64,000 nucleotides of DNA from Streptomyces hyaluromycini (lineage in GTDB: Bacteria; Actinomycetota; Actinomycetes; Streptomycetales; Streptomycetaceae), in the NCBI RefSeq assembly GCF_002217755.1, contig NZ_BCFL01000021.1:472977-536976 (forward strand). The letters are read 5' to 3'. The notes beneath the pieces were generated by a model, which made no database searches, was not told the DNA's origin, and saw only the letters and a list, made by a program, of their open reading frames with translations. The stretch's first letter is position 1, and each line of letters starts with the position of its first letter. Both the position numbers and the translations under genes were made by a program. Shown piece by piece: positions 24,267 to 31,940 of the stretch.

Positions 24267-25468
24267 GCGGCACCTCCTCGGGCCCCCTGCGCATCGTCCG
24301 GCTGGCCAACTTCGTCGCCCCCGCCTCGGGCGGTCTGCGCACCGCCCTGCGCGAGCTCGGCAAGGGCTTCGTGGCGGCCGGGCACGAATCGGTCCTGATC
24401 GTGCCGGGCGAGCGCTACTCGGACCGGGACGAGGAGCAGGGCCGGGTCATCACGCTGCCCGGCCCGCTGCTGCCCGGCACCGGCGGCTACCGCGTCCTCG
24501 TCGACAAGAAGCGGGTGCAGAGCCTCCTGGAGCACCTCGCCCCGGACCGCCTGGAGGTGTCCGACCGCACCACCCTGCGCTGGACCGGCCGCTGGGCCCG
24601 GCGCGCCCGGATACCCGCGGTGATGGTCTCCCACGAGACCGCCGACGGAGTCCTGCGCACCTGGGGCATGTCCGAGAACATGTCCCGGCGCACCGCCGAC
24701 GCGCTCAACATCCGTACGGCGCACACGTACGCGCGCGTGGTGTGCACCACCGAGTTCGCCGAGCGCGAGTTCATCCGCATCGGTGCGCGCAACGTCGTAC
24801 GCGCCCCCCTGGGCGTGGACCTGACGGGCCGCCACCCCTCGCTGCGCGACCTCGACCTGCGGGCCAGATACGCGCGCGAGGACGAGGCACTGCTCGTCAT
24901 GTGCTCGCGGCTGTCCGTGGAGAAGCGGCCCGGCACCGCCATCGACGCCGTGGAGGCGCTGGTACGGCGCGGGCGCCGGGTGATCCTGGTCGTCGCCGGC
25001 GACGGGCCGCTACGGGCGCGTCTGGAACAGCGGGCGCGCGAGCGCCGGCTGCCGGTGACCTTCCTGGGGCACGTCTCCGACCGGGACACCCTGGGGGCGC
25101 TGCAGGCGTCCGCCGACGTCGCCCTGGCGCCCGGACCGGCGGAGACCTTCGGGCTCGCCGCCCTGGAGGCCATGGCCTGCGGGACGCCCGTGGTCGCCAG
25201 CGCCTCCTCCGCGCTGCCCGAGGTGATCGGGTCCGCGGGGGCCACCGCGGCCGACCGCGGGGAGGCGTTCGCCGACGCCGTGGAGATGCTCCTGGAGCGG
25301 CCCGGCGCCGAGCGCAGGGAAACGGCACGCGCGCGTGCCGAGTGCTTCGGCTGGGGAACGGCCGTGGAGGCGTTCCTCGCCGCGCACGACGCGCCGGTGC
25401 TGTTCCGTCGCGACGAGAACGGAACGACGGCACCGGTCCGTCGTGTCGTGCCGGAGGGCGTGGCATGA
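24263..25468 (+). CDS. GT4-family glycosyltransferase
   Basis: A 401-residue GT-B enzyme with opening IVRLANFVAPASGGLRTALR and a C lobe with MCSRLSVEKRPGTAIDAVE, VVAGDGPLRARLEQ, and E-x7-E in PAETFGLAALEAMACGTPVV. It differs from its upstream partner in the N lobe, so it probably uses a different acceptor, possibly adding a second sugar to the first enzyme's product. Start and stop codons overlap the neighbours on both sides by 4 bp. The last ~25 residues (APVLFRRDENGTTAPVRRVV) are a polar tail. Confidence 0.88.
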   Translation: MSGTSSGPLRIVRLANFVAPASGGLRTALRELGKGFVAAGHESVLIVPGERYSDRDEEQGRVITLPGPLLPGTGGYRVLVDKKRVQSLLEHLAPDRLEVSDRTTLRWTGRWARRARIPAVMVSHETADGVLRTWGMSENMSRRTADALNIRTAHTYARVVCTTEFAEREFIRIGARNVVRAPLGVDLTGRHPSLRDLDLRARYAREDEALLVMCSRLSVEKRPGTAIDAVEALVRRGRRVILVVAGDGPLRARLEQRARERRLPVTFLGHVSDRDTLGALQASADVALAPGPAETFGLAALEAMACGTPVVASASSALPEVIGSAGATAADRGEAFADAVEMLLERPGAERRETARARAECFGWGTAVEAFLAAHDAPVLFRRDENGTTAPVRRVVPEGVA

Positions 25469-26316
25469 GAGCGGTTCGTTTCGTGGCGCTCGGGGACTCG
25501 CTGACCGAGGGCGTGGGCGACCCCGCCGGCGACGGGTGGCGCGGCTGGGCCGCGCTGCTGGCCGGCGGACTCGCCGCGAAGGAGGTGGAGTTCACCAACC
25601 TCGCGGTCAGCGGGGCGCAGACCCGGGACGTGCTGGAACGCCAGACCCCGGCCGCACTGGAACTGCGCCCCGACATCGTCGCCGTCGTCATAGGCGTCAA
25701 CGACACCCTGCGCTGCACCTTCGACATCCATGCGGTGGCCGAACGGCTCGACAAGGTCTACGCGGACCTGACCGCGCAGGGCGCGACCCTGCTCACGGCG
25801 TGCCTGCCCGACCCCGGTTCGATGTGGGGACTGCCGGGCGCCCTGTCCCGCCCGCTGGCCCGCCGGGGGCGTGCGGTCAACGCGGTGGTGCACGCCCTGT
25901 CCGAGCGGTACGGGGCCGTCCATCTGCACGCGGCGGAGGGCGCCTGGCTCACCGACCGCGAGATGTGGAGCGCGGACCGGCTGCACCCGGGCGAGCGCGG
26001 GCACCGGCAGCTCGCCGCCCGCTTCCACGCCCTGCTCGCCCCGCTGGGCATGGCGACGGGGACGGCGCCGTCCCCCGAGCCCGAGTTCCCGCCGCCGACG
26101 AAGAAGGCGAGCCTCCTCTGGCTCGCCACGGCCGGCACCGCCTGGGTGATCAGGCGCTGCCGGGACCTGCTGCCCCAGCTGCTGCGGTTGGCCGTCGACG
26201 AGATGCGGCACCGCCGCAGGGGCACCAGCGCACGCCTGGACCTGAGCGCGTCCGCCGCCGTCTCCGCCGCGCTGGCAGCCCTCCAGCCGCCGGAGCGGCC
26301 CGCCGACGCCGCGTGA
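25465..26316 (+). CDS. SGNH/GDSL hydrolase
   Basis: A 283-residue esterase/lipase-fold protein. Block I FVALGDSLTEGVGD carries the nucleophile Ser12; block II NLAVSGAQTRD has the oxyanion Gly; block III VIGVNDTLRC has the Asn; block V DRLHPGERGH has the Asp and His. All four SGNH blocks are present, so it should be an active hydrolase of esters. No signal peptide. The C-terminal ~75 residues (KKASLLWLATAGTAWVIRRC and after) include a possible membrane-associated helix. As the third gene of the glycosyltransferase operon it may trim acyl or acetyl groups from the glycolipid product (inference). Confidence 0.88.
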   Translation: MRAVRFVALGDSLTEGVGDPAGDGWRGWAALLAGGLAAKEVEFTNLAVSGAQTRDVLERQTPAALELRPDIVAVVIGVNDTLRCTFDIHAVAERLDKVYADLTAQGATLLTACLPDPGSMWGLPGALSRPLARRGRAVNAVVHALSERYGAVHLHAAEGAWLTDREMWSADRLHPGERGHRQLAARFHALLAPLGMATGTAPSPEPEFPPPTKKASLLWLATAGTAWVIRRCRDLLPQLLRLAVDEMRHRRRGTSARLDLSASAAVSAALAALQPPERPADAA

Positions 26317-26347
26317 CGAGGCCACGTGACGAGGCCGCTGCGGCGGT

Positions 26348-27238
26348 TCAGCTGAGGCGTACGGCGGTTATGCGACGCCGTACGGCCACGAAGCGGACCG
26401 GGATACCTGGGACCGCCTGGGCCGCCGCCGGGAGGTCGGCGGCGCGGACCACCGCGATCACCGGATAGCCGCCGGTGGTCGGATGGTCGGCCAGGAACAC
26501 CACCGGACGACCGTCCGGCGGAACCTGCACGGCGCCGAGGACCATGCCCTCGCTGGGGAGTTCACCGGGACGGGCCCGCTCCAGGGCGGGCCCCTCCGTG
26601 CGCAGCCCGATGCGGTTGCTCGCCGACGACACGCGGTACGCGCGCGAGGTGAACGCCCGCACGGCCGCGGGCGTGAACCAGCCGGCCCGCGGGCCGAGGG
26701 TCACCCGCAGCACGAGTTCCGCCGGCGGGGAGGGCTGCGGTACGACGTCCACGCGCGCGTGCGGGCCCACTGGCGTGCCCAGCGGCAGCACGTCGCCGTC
26801 CGCCAGCGGAGCGGGACCGAGCCCGGAGAGCAGATCCGTGGCCCGGCTGCCCAGCACCGGCTCGACGGCGATCCCGCCGGAGACGGCCACATAACCCCGT
26901 ACGCCGGACCGGGCCGCTCCCACCTCCAGCAGTTCCCCGGCGGGAACCACGACGGGCGCGCCCCAGGCCGCCGGACGCCCGCCCACCGTGACGGGGCACG
27001 GCGCACCGCCGACCGCCGCCACGACGGTCGAACGCGGCCGCACGGCGCACCCGTTGAGTGTCGTCTCCAGAACGGCCGCGTCCGGTGCGTTGCCGACCAG
27101 CCGGTTCACGAGCGCCGCGGCGGGCCCGTCCAGCGCCCCGGAGCGGGGCACCCCCAGATGCGCGTACCCGGGCCGTCCCCGGTCCTGCACGGTGGTCAGC
27201 GCACCGGCCCGTACGACGACGAGCGCTCGGTCGGTCAT
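26348..27238 (-). CDS. pxpC: 5-oxoprolinase subunit PxpC (biotin-dependent carboxyltransferase family)
   Basis: A 296-residue KipA/PxpC-type protein. Conserved stretches: VVRAGALTTVQDRGRPGYAH, LGVPRSGALDGPAAALVNRL, AVSGGIAVEPVLGSRATDLL, and YRVSSASNRIGLRTEGPALE followed by LPSEGMVLGAVQVPPDGRPV. With PxpA and PxpB it forms ATP-dependent 5-oxoprolinase, which opens 5-oxo-L-proline to L-glutamate. Length matches the single-domain C subunit. The ATG at 27238 overlaps the pxpB stop by 4 bp. It is the last gene of the five-gene operon and converges with the SGNH hydrolase gene. Confidence 0.92.
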   Translation of the reverse strand: MTDRALVVVRAGALTTVQDRGRPGYAHLGVPRSGALDGPAAALVNRLVGNAPDAAVLETTLNGCAVRPRSTVVAAVGGAPCPVTVGGRPAAWGAPVVVPAGELLEVGAARSGVRGYVAVSGGIAVEPVLGSRATDLLSGLGPAPLADGDVLPLGTPVGPHARVDVVPQPSPPAELVLRVTLGPRAGWFTPAAVRAFTSRAYRVSSASNRIGLRTEGPALERARPGELPSEGMVLGAVQVPPDGRPVVFLADHPTTGGYPVIAVVRAADLPAAAQAVPGIPVRFVAVRRRITAVRLS

Positions 27239-27954
27239 GCGTCCCTCACCGGCACGAACCGCACGCGCGTCCCCGGCGCCAGCAGCGCGGCCGGCACGCG
27301 CGCGTGGTCCCACAGCACCGCGTCCGTCGTCCCGATCAGCTGCCAGCCACCCGGTGACGACCGCGGGTACACACCGGTGTACGGCCCGGCCAGCGCCACC
27401 GCGCCCGCGGGCACCGCGGTACGCGGGGTGGCCCGGCGCGGCACGTCGTAGCGCTCCGGGAGCCCGGTGAGGTAGCCGAAACCGGGCGCGAAGCCGCAGA
27501 AGGCGACCGTGAACTCGGTCTCCGCGTGGATGCGGGCCGCCTCCCGCTCGGGCACCCGCCAGTGGGCGGCGACGTCGGCGAGGTCCGGGCCGTCGTAGCG
27601 CACGGGCAGCTCGATCGCCGCACGCGCGCGTGGGGGAGTGGGCGGGACCACGGCGGCGGTCAGTTCGGTGGCCCGCCGGGCCGGGTCGTCGAGGCCGTCG
27701 AGCAGGACCGTGCGGGCGGCCGGCACGATCTCGCGGACCGACAGTGAGCCCTCCGCGCGACGGCGCAGCAACTCGGCGTGCAGGGCCTGGGCCTCCGCGC
27801 CGGAGCCGACCTCGACCAGGAGGGCGTCGTCGCCGACCAGGTGGACCGTCATGGGCGCGGCTGCCTGCGGGCTCGTGCTCACACTCGTGCTCACACCCGT
27901 CCTCCCGCTCGTCGTCACGCTCGTCGTCACACCTGTCCTCACGCTCGTCCTCAT
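27235..27954 (-). CDS. pxpB: 5-oxoprolinase subunit PxpB (KipI-like) with repetitive N-terminal extension
   Basis: A 239-residue protein. The conserved KipI domain begins at M35 (MTVHLVGDDALLVEVGSGAE) and includes ETEFTVAFCGFAPGFGYLTG, PRRATPRTAVPAGAVALAGP and VYPRSSPGGWQLIGTTDAVL. Residues 2-28 are an odd Thr/Ser/Val/Arg-rich extension made by near-repeats of ACGAGCGTGAGG-type 9- and 12-mers. The ATG at 27954 overlaps the pxpA stop (ATGA), which argues it is used; a second ATG at 27852 would give a normal-length 205-residue protein but has no ribosome site. PxpB works with PxpC as the activating half of 5-oxoprolinase. Confidence 0.88.
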   Translation of the reverse strand: MRTSVRTGVTTSVTTSGRTGVSTSVSTSPQAAAPMTVHLVGDDALLVEVGSGAEAQALHAELLRRRAEGSLSVREIVPAARTVLLDGLDDPARRATELTAAVVPPTPPRARAAIELPVRYDGPDLADVAAHWRVPEREAARIHAETEFTVAFCGFAPGFGYLTGLPERYDVPRRATPRTAVPAGAVALAGPYTGVYPRSSPGGWQLIGTTDAVLWDHARVPAALLAPGTRVRFVPVRDA

Positions 27955-28709
27955 GCGAAGGCCGCCACGGTCACGCCCGCCGCCGCGAGCCGCGTGCGCA
28001 CCCTGCGCGCCAGCTCCACGGCGCCCGGGGTGTCGCCGTGCAGACAGAGTGAGCGGGCGTGCACGGAGATGCGCGCGCCGGAGTGCGAGGTGACCACGCC
28101 GGAGCGCGCCAGTTCCACCGAGCGCTCCACGACCGCCTCCGGGTCGCTCACCACCGCGCCCTCGTGCCCGCGCGGGACCAGCGTCCCCTGGTCGGTGTAG
28201 GCCCGGTCCGCGAACGCCTCCGTCACGGCCGGCAGCCCCGCCTGCTCCGCCAGCGCCAGCACCCGGGAACCCGGCAGCCCCAGGACGGGCAGTGAGGCGT
28301 CCGCGAGGAGCACGCCGTCGACCACCGCGGCGGCCTGCTCCTCGTCGTGCACGACCCGGTTGTAGAGCGCGCCGTGCGGCTTCACGTACGCCACCCGCGC
28401 GCCGGCCGCACGGGCGAAGACCTCAAGGGCGCCGATCTGGTAGGCCACCTCGGCCGCCAGCTCGGCGGGCGGCACGTCCATCGCGCGCCGCCCGAACCCG
28501 GCCAGGTCCCGGTAGGACACCTGGGCGCCGATCGTCACCCCGCGCCCGGCCGCCAGCTCGCACACCCGCCGCATGGTGACCGCGTCCCCCGCATGGAAGC
28601 CGCAGGCCACATTGGCGCTGGTCACGACGGACAACAGCTGCTCGTCGTCGGTGAGCCGCCAGCGGCCGAAGCCCTCGCCGAGATCGGCGTTCAGGTCGAT
28701 CGAGGTCAT
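27951..28709 (-). CDS. pxpA: 5-oxoprolinase subunit PxpA (LamB/YcsF family)
   Basis: A 252-residue protein beginning MTSIDLNADLGEGFGRWRLT, the hallmark of the LamB/YcsF family. Further conserved parts are VTSANVACGFHAGDAVTMRR, GAQVSYRDLAGFGRRAMDVP, VAYVKPHGALYNRVVHDEEQ and VARS-like SGARISVHARSLCLHGDTPG. PxpA carries the lyase-like barrel of the ATP-dependent 5-oxoprolinase. AGGAGAG precedes the ATG at 28709. It lies 19 bp after the DUF1445 gene and overlaps pxpB by 4 bp. Confidence 0.94.
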   Translation of the reverse strand: MTSIDLNADLGEGFGRWRLTDDEQLLSVVTSANVACGFHAGDAVTMRRVCELAAGRGVTIGAQVSYRDLAGFGRRAMDVPPAELAAEVAYQIGALEVFARAAGARVAYVKPHGALYNRVVHDEEQAAAVVDGVLLADASLPVLGLPGSRVLALAEQAGLPAVTEAFADRAYTDQGTLVPRGHEGAVVSDPEAVVERSVELARSGVVTSHSGARISVHARSLCLHGDTPGAVELARRVRTRLAAAGVTVAAFA

Positions 28710-28728
28710 GGATGCGCTGTCTCTCCTG

Positions 28729-29577
28729 TCAGGCCACGCGGTACTGCTCGTCGCGGGCGTCGGTGATGAACATCTGGCCCGGTGCGTGCGTGATGGCGAA
28801 CGGCGGCCGGGAGGCCGTCACCGCCGCCTGCGGGGTCACCCCGCACGCCCAGAACACCGGGATGTCGTCCGGGTCGGCGTCCACCGGGTCGCCGAAGTCG
28901 GGCCGGCCGAGGTCGTCGATGCCGAGCGCCGAGGGATCGCCGCAGTGTACGGGGCCGCCGTGCACCGCCGGGAGCAGACTGCTCTCCCGGATCGCGGTCG
29001 ACAGATGCTGCGGCGGCACCGGGCGCATGGACACCACCAGCGGCCCCCGCAGCCGTCCCGCCGGACGGCACGGCCGGCTGGTCACGTACATGGGCACGTT
29101 CCGGCCCTGCTCGACATGGCGTATCGGCACCCCGGCCGCGGCCAGCGCCCACTCGAACGTGAAGCTGCACCCGAGCAGGAACGACACCAGATCGTCCCGC
29201 CAGTACGCGCGCACGTCCGTCGGCTCGTCCACCAGTTCCCCGTCCCGCCACACCCGGTAGCGCGGCAGGTCGGTACGCAGGTCCGCGCCCTCGGCGAGTT
29301 CGGTGCCGGTCGCACCGGCGTCGGTGACGTCGAGCACCGGACAGGGCTTCGGATTGCGCTGGCAGAACAGCAGCATGTCGTACGCCCAGTCGGCGGGCAC
29401 CGAGATCAGGTTGGCCTGCGTATGACCGGCGGCGACCCCGGCCGTGGGGCCCGTGAGGCCCTTCCGGAAGCGGGCCCTGGCACTTCTCGGGCTCCACGCG
29501 TGCGCGTGCTCGTCGACGAGCGTGACGGGACGGTCTTCCGTGGCCAGGGTGAGAACGTGATCTTCCGAATGGTTCAC
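28729..29577 (-). CDS. DUF1445 family protein (putative hydro-lyase / D-glutamate cyclase-like)
   Basis: A 282-residue protein with the DUF1445 pattern: RARFRKGLTGPTAGVAAGHT, QANLISVPADWAYDMLLFCQ, RNPKPCPVLDVTDAGATGTE, FLLGCSFTFEWALAAAGVPI, and late VFWACGVTPQAAVTASRPPF. The family is annotated as hydro-lyase; a related domain is the D-glutamate cyclase that forms 5-oxo-D-proline. Its place between a transporter and pxpABC supports a role in supplying or racemising 5-oxoproline. The GTG at 29577 overlaps the transporter stop by 4 bp. Cytosolic; no signal. Confidence 0.88.
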   Translation of the reverse strand: MNHSEDHVLTLATEDRPVTLVDEHAHAWSPRSARARFRKGLTGPTAGVAAGHTQANLISVPADWAYDMLLFCQRNPKPCPVLDVTDAGATGTELAEGADLRTDLPRYRVWRDGELVDEPTDVRAYWRDDLVSFLLGCSFTFEWALAAAGVPIRHVEQGRNVPMYVTSRPCRPAGRLRGPLVVSMRPVPPQHLSTAIRESSLLPAVHGGPVHCGDPSALGIDDLGRPDFGDPVDADPDDIPVFWACGVTPQAAVTASRPPFAITHAPGQMFITDARDEQYRVA

Positions 29578-30893
29578 GCCAGTTCCTTCCCGCGCGTCTC
29601 CGGCAGTCCGAACAGGGCCAGGGCCGCGAGTGCGTAGCCGGCCGCGCCGAAGACCAGCGCGCCGCCCACGCCCCAGCTGTCGGCCAGGAAGCCCACCAGG
29701 GTCGGGAAGACCGCGCCCACCGCGCGGCCCGTGTTGTACGTGAAGCCCTGCCCGGTGCCGCGCACCGCCGTCGGGTACAGCTCGCTCAGGTACGAACCGA
29801 AGCCGCTGAAGATCGCCGACATGCAGAACCCGAGCGGGAAACCGAGCACCAGGAGCAGCGTGTTGGCGCCGCCGGGGATGTTCGCGTACGCCAGCACGCA
29901 GACCGCCGACAGCACCGCGAACAGCCAGATGTTGCGGCGCCGGCCCAGCCGGTCGGTGAGGTAGCCGCCGGTGAGATAGCCGAGGAACGCTCCCGAGATC
30001 AGGAAGGTCAGATAGCCGCCGGTGCCGACGACCGACAGACCGCGCTCCGTCTTGAGATACGTGGGGATCCAGGTGGCCAGCGTGTAGTAGCCGCCCTGGA
30101 CACCCGTGGACAGCAGGCCCGCGAAGACCGTGGTGCGCAGCAGCCCGGGTGCACCGGCCGTGCCCGGCCGGAAGATCGCGGCGAACGAGCCGCGCTGCGG
30201 GCTCTGTTCGCGTGCCGCGACCGCCTGTGGGGCGTCGTGCACCCGGCGCCGCACCCACACCACGAGGAGCGCGGGCAGCGCGCCGGTCCAGAACATCACC
30301 CGCCAGGCCATGTCGTCGCCGACGAACGAGAAGACCAGTGTGTACACGATCGCGGCGAGGGCCCAGCCGACGGCCCAGGAACTCTGGATCGCGCCCAGCG
30401 TGCGGCCGCGGTGCCGGGCGCTCGCGTACTCGGCGACCAGGATCGCGCCGACCGCCCACTCGCCGCCGAAGCCGAGGCCCTGGAGGGCGCGGAACGCCAG
30501 CAGGGTCTCGTAGTTGGGCGCGAAGCCGCAGGCCACCGTGAAGACCGCGTAGGTGACCACCGTGATCATCAGGGCACGGACCCGGCCGACCCGGTCCGCG
30601 AACACGCCCGCGGCGGCGCCGCCCACCGCGGAGACCACCAGGGTGACGGTGGTGAACAGGCCGGTCTGGCCGCTGTCCAGACCGAAGTACGCCGCGAGCG
30701 CGACCATGCTCAGCGGCAGGGTGAAGTAGTCGTACGAATCCAGGGCATATCCGCCGAAAGCACCGACGAACGCGCGCCGGCCGCGCGGACCGAGGGCGCG
30801 CAGCCAGCCGAACGCGCCGTCCTCGGCGGTGCGTTCACCCCTGCCCGGGTGCGCGTCGGAGGTCAGGGCCTGCGGTGGAGGAGTCGTGCTCAT
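29574..30893 (-). CDS. MFS transporter of the 5-oxoproline operon
   Basis: A 439-residue, 12-helix major facilitator of the metabolite/H+ symporter type. Signatures: FVGAFGGYALDSYDYFTLPL near the start, FADRVGRVRALM (loop 2), RALQGLGFGGEWAVGAILVA (helix 4-5 segment typical of MHS porters) and YLTDRLGRRRNIWL (second half). First gene of the operon, so it probably imports the substrate of the downstream enzymes, plausibly 5-oxoproline or a related acid. The ATG at 30893 has GAGGTG close upstream. The promoter region is shared with the divergent GntR gene. Confidence 0.88.
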   Translation of the reverse strand: MSTTPPPQALTSDAHPGRGERTAEDGAFGWLRALGPRGRRAFVGAFGGYALDSYDYFTLPLSMVALAAYFGLDSGQTGLFTTVTLVVSAVGGAAAGVFADRVGRVRALMITVVTYAVFTVACGFAPNYETLLAFRALQGLGFGGEWAVGAILVAEYASARHRGRTLGAIQSSWAVGWALAAIVYTLVFSFVGDDMAWRVMFWTGALPALLVVWVRRRVHDAPQAVAAREQSPQRGSFAAIFRPGTAGAPGLLRTTVFAGLLSTGVQGGYYTLATWIPTYLKTERGLSVVGTGGYLTFLISGAFLGYLTGGYLTDRLGRRRNIWLFAVLSAVCVLAYANIPGGANTLLLVLGFPLGFCMSAIFSGFGSYLSELYPTAVRGTGQGFTYNTGRAVGAVFPTLVGFLADSWGVGGALVFGAAGYALAALALFGLPETRGKELA

Positions 30894-30998
30894 GGGCACC
30901 TCGCAGAAGAGGGACGGAGGGTGCGGGACTGAGCGGTGCGGGGCCGTGCCGAGGTCTTGCCGAGGGTCTTGCCTGGGTGAGCGTGATGAGCACCGTAG

Positions 30999-31017
30999 AG
31001 GATCGTTCAACGATCCT
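30999..31017. promoter_or_regulatory. 19-bp palindromic operator for the GntR regulator
   Basis: AGGATCGTT-C-AACGATCCT is a perfect 9-bp inverted repeat around one base. Its core TCGTTCAACGA fits the N-GT-N3-AC-N pattern of FadR/FCD GntR regulators. It lies in the 172-bp divergent gap, 48 bp before the GntR start and 105 bp before the MFS start, so it can control both. Confidence 0.8.
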
Positions 31018-31065
31018 TCAATACCCACGTTGTTTCGTTCCTGTGTCTGCGGTTGAATTCCGGGC

Positions 31066-31764
31066 ATGGCAGAGCAGCTGACGGGACTGGCCGACGACCG
31101 CGCCCTCCTCGGGCGGACCAGCACCGCCGAACGGATCTCCGACATCCTCAGGAGCCGTATCGCGGACGGTTACTTCCCGCCAGGCACCCGCCTGTCCGAG
31201 GACGGCATCGGGGGCGCGCTCGGCGTCTCCCGCAACACCCTGCGCGAGGCGTTCCGGCTGCTCACCCACGAACGCCTGCTGGTCCACGAACTCAACCGGG
31301 GCGTCTTCGTCCGGGTCCTGACCGTCGAGGACGTCGAGGACATCTACCGCACCCGCGCCCTCGTCGAGTGCGCCGTCGTGCGCGGTCTCGGCGAGCCGCC
31401 GTACGCCCTGGAGGGCCTGTCGACGGCGGTCACCGAGGGGCAGTCGGCGGCCACCGCGGATGACTGGAAAGCAGTGGGTACGGCCAATATCCACTTCCAC
31501 CGGGAACTGGTCGCCCTGGCCGGCAGCGAGCGCACCGACGAACTGATGCGCAGCGTCTTCGCGGAACTCCGCCTCGCGTTCCACGTGGTCGACGACCCCC
31601 ACGCCCTGCACGAGCCGTACCTGGCCCGCAACCGGGAGATCCTGCAGTCGCTGGAGCGCGGCGACCGGCGCGGCGCCGAGCGCCTGCTGGAGACGTACCT
31701 CACGGACTCCCTGGAACGGGTGGTGGAGGTCTACCGCCGCCGGGTGGACAACCCCTCGCAGTGA
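31066..31764 (+). CDS. GntR-family regulator with FCD domain
   Basis: A 232-residue regulator. The winged HTH is at residues ~20-85 (AERISDILRSRIADGYFPPG, TRLSEDGIGGALGVSRNTLR, EAFRLLTHERLLVHELNRGV). The FCD effector domain follows, with metal/ligand residues in RTRALVECAVVRG, IHFHRELVALAGSERTDELM and HEPYLARNREILQSLERGDR. FCD regulators sense small carboxylic acids; here 5-oxoproline or glutamate is the obvious guess. It is divergent from the pxp operon over a palindromic operator, so local repressor is the likely role. Confidence 0.92.
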   Translation: MAEQLTGLADDRALLGRTSTAERISDILRSRIADGYFPPGTRLSEDGIGGALGVSRNTLREAFRLLTHERLLVHELNRGVFVRVLTVEDVEDIYRTRALVECAVVRGLGEPPYALEGLSTAVTEGQSAATADDWKAVGTANIHFHRELVALAGSERTDELMRSVFAELRLAFHVVDDPHALHEPYLARNREILQSLERGDRRGAERLLETYLTDSLERVVEVYRRRVDNPSQ

Positions 31765-31838
31765 AGCGCCCCGCCCTGAAGCGCCCCGCCCTGAAGCGCC
31801 CCGTAAGGGGCGCGGGGAACTGCGCGACAAGCCCCCAC
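31763..31838 (-). repeat. Dispersed intergenic repeat, copy B, preceded by 15-bp tandem units
   Basis: Positions 31796-31838 hold the inverted form of copy A (GCGCCCCGTAAGGGGCGCGG then GGAACTGCGCGACAAGCCCC). Just before it GAAGCGCCCCGCCCT is repeated twice with a third partial copy (31763-31803). The hairpin may terminate the GntR transcript. Confidence 0.8.
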
Positions 31839-31940
31839 TGACCCGCACCCGAAGAACCGGTCTCCACTCACCGGGCCCCACCGGCGGAGCCACCCGCGTC
31901 GTTTGGGCCGATGTCAGACCCAGGACCTAGTCTGTGCACC

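Noticed and set aside
23136..26316. Secondary-metabolite gene cluster
   Set aside because: Only two glycosyltransferases and an SGNH hydrolase are present; no scaffold-building enzyme lies in the window.
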